NCBI GenBank assembly: GCA_035063885.1 | Contig: JAPSFM010000005.1 | Span: forward strand, 61,040-125,039 | Reading direction: 5' to 3' | DNA: 64,000 nucleotides | Source: CAADGY01 sp900696665 | GTDB lineage: Bacteria; Acidobacteriota; Terriglobia; Bryobacterales; Bryobacteraceae | Shown here: in pieces, positions 60,716-64,000 of the stretch | How the letters are laid out: each line of letters opens with the position of its first letter | Position numbering within the stretch: the stretch's first letter is position 1 | Position numbers and translations under genes: made by a program | The notes under the pieces: model-generated | Told to the model about the DNA's origin: nothing | The model's input: only the letters and a program-made list of their open reading frames with translations | Database searches by the model: none

Positions 60716-62044
60716 TTACGCTCCCGGTCCGGCTATGGCTCTGTTGTGATGTCGTCCGCTCGCCGTTAGTTGGCCCTTGCGGATCAGTCTCTCCATCACT
60801 TCGGCAAATGTGTCGATCTCTTCGAGAGTTGTGTAAACATTCGGAGTAATGCGCAAGCCTTGATACTCACCCGGGGTGTCAATTGCAGTGGTCCAAATGC
60901 GATGTTGCTGCCAGAGGTGGGCGGAGAGTTCTGTTGCATCAAAACCGTCCACGCTGACGAATCCGATGCCACAGGACTGTTCGGGGTCCTCGCTATTCAG
61001 AATCTTCACGCCAGGAAGCTTTCGGAGCCTGTTCGACCAGCGCTTCCTCAGGTATCGAAGCCGTTCGGCTTTCCGCTCCACCCCGATGCTGTCGTGGAAA
61101 TTGAGAGCCTCCGTGATCGCATTGCGCTGCGACGCCGGATGCGTGCCGATTTCCTCGAACTTGCGGATGTTTTCGTTCATCGATGCCGGAGCGGCCATCA
61201 TCGGCCAGATGCTCGGAATTTTCGATTTGCGCACATATAGAAATCCCGTGCCGATGGGTGCAAGGATCCATTTGTGAAGCGAACAGCCGTAATAATCGCA
61301 GTCCAGGTCCGCATGCCGGAAGGGGAAATGGCCGAATGCATGGGCGCCGTCAACGATAACTTCGATTCCGCGCGCGCGCGCCATCCGGCAAATCTTTTTC
61401 ACCGGAAAAATCTGACCTGTGCGGTTGGTGATATGGCAGATGAGGATGACTTTCGTTTTGGGCGTGATCGCCTCTTCGATGCGCTGCGCGAGATAATCGA
61501 GGCCTGGTGGCGGTACAGGAAAACTGATCTGCTTCAGCACCACGCCATCGCGGCGCTCGCGCTGCTGCCATGTCGTAATCATCCGGGGATAATCCTGGTT
61601 CGTCGTCAGAATCTCGTCGCCCGGTTTCAATTCGAGCCCCAATTGCACGATCTCGAGCGCTTCGCTCGCATTCCTCGTGATGGCGATCTCTTCGGGGTCA
61701 CACCCGAACTCGCGAGCGAGCCGCCGCCGCACTGTCTCGATTCCGGGATCAAGAATGCGCCACATATAATACGATGGCGTCATGTTTTCGATCTCGAGAT
61801 ACCTCTTTTCGGTATCCATGACGATACGCGGAGAGGGCGATACCCCGCCGTTATTCAGGTTGATCAGGTTGCGATCAACAGTGAACGCGTGCCGGATGTT
61901 GAGCCAAAAGTCCTCGTCGCGCGCGACAAGATCCGCGGGCCGGCCTGCTACGGACTGGACCGCCGCTTGGGCCAGCGCCAGGGCGTCAGCGTGAAATATT
62001 GCCCCGGCTCCCGCGGCAGATTGGAAGAACCTTCGACGGTTCAT
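60716..62044 (-). CDS. Class V aminotransferase-fold PLP enzyme with Tat-type signal
   Basis: About 442 residues. The N-terminus NRRRFFQSAAGAGAIFHA is a twin-arginine signal. The fold is that of isopenicillin-N epimerase/cysteine desulfurase relatives: LINLNNGGVSPSPRIV, TRNASEALEIVQLGL, LICHITNRTGQIFPV, the PLP aspartate and histidine in VDGAHAFGHFP and the Schiff-base lysine in CSLHKWILAPIGTG. A PLP enzyme folded in the cytoplasm and exported by Tat is consistent with the signal. The reaction is unknown (lyase or epimerase on an amino acid derivative). ATG at 62044; it follows the glycan-lyase-like gene after 8 bp. Confidence 0.85.
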   Translation of the reverse strand: MNRRRFFQSAAGAGAIFHADALALAQAAVQSVAGRPADLVARDEDFWLNIRHAFTVDRNLINLNNGGVSPSPRIVMDTEKRYLEIENMTPSYYMWRILDPGIETVRRRLAREFGCDPEEIAITRNASEALEIVQLGLELKPGDEILTTNQDYPRMITTWQQRERRDGVVLKQISFPVPPPGLDYLAQRIEEAITPKTKVILICHITNRTGQIFPVKKICRMARARGIEVIVDGAHAFGHFPFRHADLDCDYYGCSLHKWILAPIGTGFLYVRKSKIPSIWPMMAAPASMNENIRKFEEIGTHPASQRNAITEALNFHDSIGVERKAERLRYLRKRWSNRLRKLPGVKILNSEDPEQSCGIGFVSVDGFDATELSAHLWQQHRIWTTAIDTPGEYQGLRITPNVYTTLEEIDTFAEVMERLIRKGQLTASGRHHNRAIAGPGA

Positions 62045-62052
62045 AACACCCC

Positions 62053-63714
62053 CTATAAACACTCGAATTCAATGGTGTGATCGAAAGGCGTGTTGCCAGT
62101 TAAATAAACACTTGGACCAGGCAGTTTCGGATCGGCTCCCCGGACCTGAGTGTAAGCATGTGCGCGAACTCCGGGGCCGAACCGGATGGCATTCGAACCT
62201 GCGCGATAGATCCCGTGCCCCGAGTCAAGAATCCATCCGTCCGTCACCTTGTGCGCTGGTACGACGCCTTCCAACCTGCCGCCTTCACGGAAATTGATCT
62301 CGACGGCGAGCGGAACATCCTTGGTGCCCTGCGACTGAATCCGCACCCTGAAACCCTTTTCGTGCTCCGAGATCACAACCGATTGCGTCAGGTGGCAGAT
62401 CCCGCTTTGCCTGCGCTTGAGACGTGTCGTACCCCACTGATCGGGGTTCACGCGCTCTGCCGGATCAAGCGGCTGGTAATAAGGCGCTTCGAGCGACTGT
62501 TTTATCCGGAATGCATTGCCCGCTTCTTCGACGACCGGCGCACTGAACTGTCCCTTACCGAAGAACGCGCTCGCGAAACGGACGGCGTTGACAACCGCGT
62601 CGCCATTGCGAAAAGTGAAAAACCGGTTGCGTCCGCCCGCCAGTATAGAGGCACTCATGCGGCCGCGCCGGATGTGAAAAAGCTGGTTATGTGGGAAACT
62701 CTTGCGATAATCGTCCGGAACAGGTAGGTGCGGAGGCCCGGGCGACACCAGTTCCGGGTACTCCATCAGCGCGCTCAGGCTGGCTCGCGTGGGAGCGAAA
62801 TGGTCCGCGAGGGTTTCAAACCGGCCGTCCCTGCTCTTGTGGCGCCGCGCCACATATGCGAGTGAAAACCAGTACGGACCCATATCGCCTCGCTGGTTCA
62901 CGTCCTGTCGCCGCGAGATCTCGGTGACCACCTCGTAGCCGGCATGCAGAAGGTACAACATGCTCTCGAGGTTGTCACGCACGGGCTCGAGCAGGTACGG
63001 ACGATTTAATTTCGCCGCCATCGTCGTCAGCGCATTATCCGTTACCGGATTATAGACGTAGGTGCTGCGCTCGGAGAATTGTCCATCCGGATCGATATCG
63101 ATGCCTTCCGCAAGCCATTGGTCGATGCGCTTCAAATAGGCGGGCTCACCAAATAGTTCATGCAGTTGCGATAGCGCCGCGCAGATAACCCAACGGTGGT
63201 TGGGCGTATGGACGCCGCCCTTCACCATTCCCCCTCCCGCCCCCCGAAGAAGCGGCTCAAGCCAGCCGAGTATCTCGGTTTCCCGCGCGCGCTTCAGAAG
63301 CACTGCCGGCGGGCAAAGTGCCCGCACGATGAATCCCGTATCAGGAGGAGAATTGAAGTTGGTGATCGGCAAGTCCCAGTTGCCGTCGCTGGTCTGCTCG
63401 CGCGCAAGCAGATCCGCCGCGAGCTTAATTCGCCGCGGCAGTTCGGCATTCTTGTGGAATTTCGATCGGGGGTGCAGGTAGGCGGCCGAAAATGCGTCGA
63501 TGATGCCGGCCGCTGTACCCGGAAAGTACAGCCCATATTCGTCGGGGAAAATGCCTCGCCAGCGGTTTCGAGGATCGGTGATCTGCTGCTTCAGAAGACG
63601 CTCGACGTAGGAGTCGTGACGGCCGATCACCTGCCGCAGCCACGAAGGCTCTCCCGTTTGGGCAAACACCGCAGCCGCAGCCGGCAGCATCAGGTTCCGG
63701 CGAGTGATCGTCAT
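62053..63714 (-). CDS. Exported protein with alpha/alpha-toroid and beta-sheet layout (polysaccharide lyase/heparinase-like)
   Basis: About 553 residues. A signal with paired arginines (TITRRNLMLPAAAAVFA) suggests Tat export. The first 330 residues are helical with aromatic motifs (FPDEYGLYFPGTAAGIIDAF, TPNHRWVICAALSQLHELF, YVYNPVTDNALTTMAAKL), like the toroid of heparinase II/III or alginate lyases. The rest is beta-rich (ASILAGGRNRFFTFRNGD, VPLAVEINFREGG). Candidate catalytic residues are the N-H-R and Tyr in these segments, but no firm family match was made. ATG at 63714 chosen for the signal; 63741 and 63759 are alternatives. Operon with the PLP enzyme. Confidence 0.65.
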   Translation of the reverse strand: MTITRRNLMLPAAAAVFAQTGEPSWLRQVIGRHDSYVERLLKQQITDPRNRWRGIFPDEYGLYFPGTAAGIIDAFSAAYLHPRSKFHKNAELPRRIKLAADLLAREQTSDGNWDLPITNFNSPPDTGFIVRALCPPAVLLKRARETEILGWLEPLLRGAGGGMVKGGVHTPNHRWVICAALSQLHELFGEPAYLKRIDQWLAEGIDIDPDGQFSERSTYVYNPVTDNALTTMAAKLNRPYLLEPVRDNLESMLYLLHAGYEVVTEISRRQDVNQRGDMGPYWFSLAYVARRHKSRDGRFETLADHFAPTRASLSALMEYPELVSPGPPHLPVPDDYRKSFPHNQLFHIRRGRMSASILAGGRNRFFTFRNGDAVVNAVRFASAFFGKGQFSAPVVEEAGNAFRIKQSLEAPYYQPLDPAERVNPDQWGTTRLKRRQSGICHLTQSVVISEHEKGFRVRIQSQGTKDVPLAVEINFREGGRLEGVVPAHKVTDGWILDSGHGIYRAGSNAIRFGPGVRAHAYTQVRGADPKLPGPSVYLTGNTPFDHTIEFECL

Positions 63715-63878
63715 ATCGGAAAGGGACTTCTGCTCGTGCATTAAGACAGATCGTAACACCTGCTGGCAAGAGGTTTCTCACTCTGCACCTGGTGTCAGGA
63801 AACAAAGAAAGACTCTCCCGTGCAGATTGCCCCCGCTCAAGCGACACCCTGCGCAACGGCGCCTACGGCGGTGAACGG

Positions 63879-64000
63879 GTTGACCGTTCCGAGACATAGG
63901 TAACAGAACGTTCCGGACACATGGGTTACACTTTTACCCCCGAAGGGGGGCGGGAAGAGGGAATGCCATGGAAGGAAAGCTCTGTTATGGACGAGAGAAT
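63879..64000 (+). mobile_element. Left end of an IS481-like insertion sequence (truncated by window)
   Basis: Two similar units stand in tandem: GTTCCGAGACATAGGTAACA (63885-63904) and GTTCCGGACACATGGGTTACA-like sequence (63910 onward), preceded by TTGACC. This double TGT-side repeat is the typical terminal inverted repeat region of IS481-group elements. The transposase start lies about 60 bases further in. The exact outer border (63878-63881) and target duplication cannot be set without the right end. Confidence 0.65.
63963..64000 (+). CDS. IS481-like transposase, N-terminal fragment (runs off window)
   Basis: Only 12 complete codons are visible: MPWKESSVMDER. This opening is characteristic of IS481-group transposases, which start with a helix-turn-helix before a DDE integrase core. 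GAAGAGGGA lies just upstream as ribosome-binding site, and the terminal-repeat-like sequence lies about 60 bases before. The rest lies outside the window. Confidence 0.7.
   Translation, partial: MPWKESSVMDER

Noticed and set aside
1..64000. CRISPR arrays, rRNA and tRNA genes
   Set aside because: No regularly spaced repeats, no rRNA-like sequence and no tRNA cloverleaf were seen on either strand.

Overview
The window comes from a GC-rich Gram-negative chromosome. The best guess from gene content is an acidobacterium of the Bryobacter/Solibacter type. The supporting signs are two large Oar-like TonB-dependent outer-membrane proteins, Tat-exported DUF1501 and PLP-fold proteins, many TPR and Ig-like exported proteins, acetylxylan-esterase-like hydrolases, a ceramidase-type enzyme, and many ATGA/GTGA gene overlaps. 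This assignment is inference from gene content; no rRNA or tRNA gene was seen.

Layout. 1-12.3 kb: the 3' part of glnD, a large TPR protein facing it, then miaA, two exported proteins, an outer-membrane receptor-like barrel, a PP2C phosphatase, and a translationally coupled trio of exported proteins of unknown function. 12.6-16.9 kb: thiD, an exported esterase-like hydrolase, a ROK-type kinase, and a YkgJ-type metal-binding protein that overlaps the ROK gene tail to tail. 16.9-22.2 kb: a five-gene surface-glycan operon (SDR epimerase, methyltransferase, GT2, DegT aminotransferase, GT39-like membrane protein) behind a good sigma-70 promoter. 22.2-33.9 kb: a sugar-related block (second esterase-like hydrolase, an FG-GAP/LamG-like exported protein, divergent ROK kinase, PIG-L deacetylase), a small stress/regulatory group (USP, sigma-4-like protein, membrane protein, PilZ), a deformylase-like protein, GHMP kinase, CPBP protease and a BamE-like exported protein. 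34-37.7 kb: gap, an isocitrate dehydrogenase-type gene and purH.

37.7-42.7 kb is the most unusual part. It holds a decayed acyltransferase-3 gene, a membrane-anchored SGNH hydrolase and, divergently, an SxtJ-like membrane protein, a 49-residue SxtK/DUF5989-like membrane peptide and a NodU/CmcH carbamoyltransferase. A sigma-54-type promoter lies in front of the SxtJ-like gene. I read this as a surface-glycan or lipid decoration module (O-carbamoylation, with acylation or deacylation) whose small membrane partners have no described function.

42.7-51.4 kb: a ceramidase-type hydrolase, a TolC/MFP/RND efflux operon and a DUF1501 protein. 51.5-56.6 kb: a minus-strand run hslV-hslU-lipoprotein-FAH hydrolase-transaldolase-like aldolase, then an orphan cytochrome oxidase subunit III. 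56.6-56.9 kb carries a candidate structured RNA. 56.9-63.7 kb: an Oar-like TonB-dependent protein, then a Tat-signal class V aminotransferase-fold protein and a toroid-type glycan-lyase-like protein. The window ends inside the left end of an IS481-like element.
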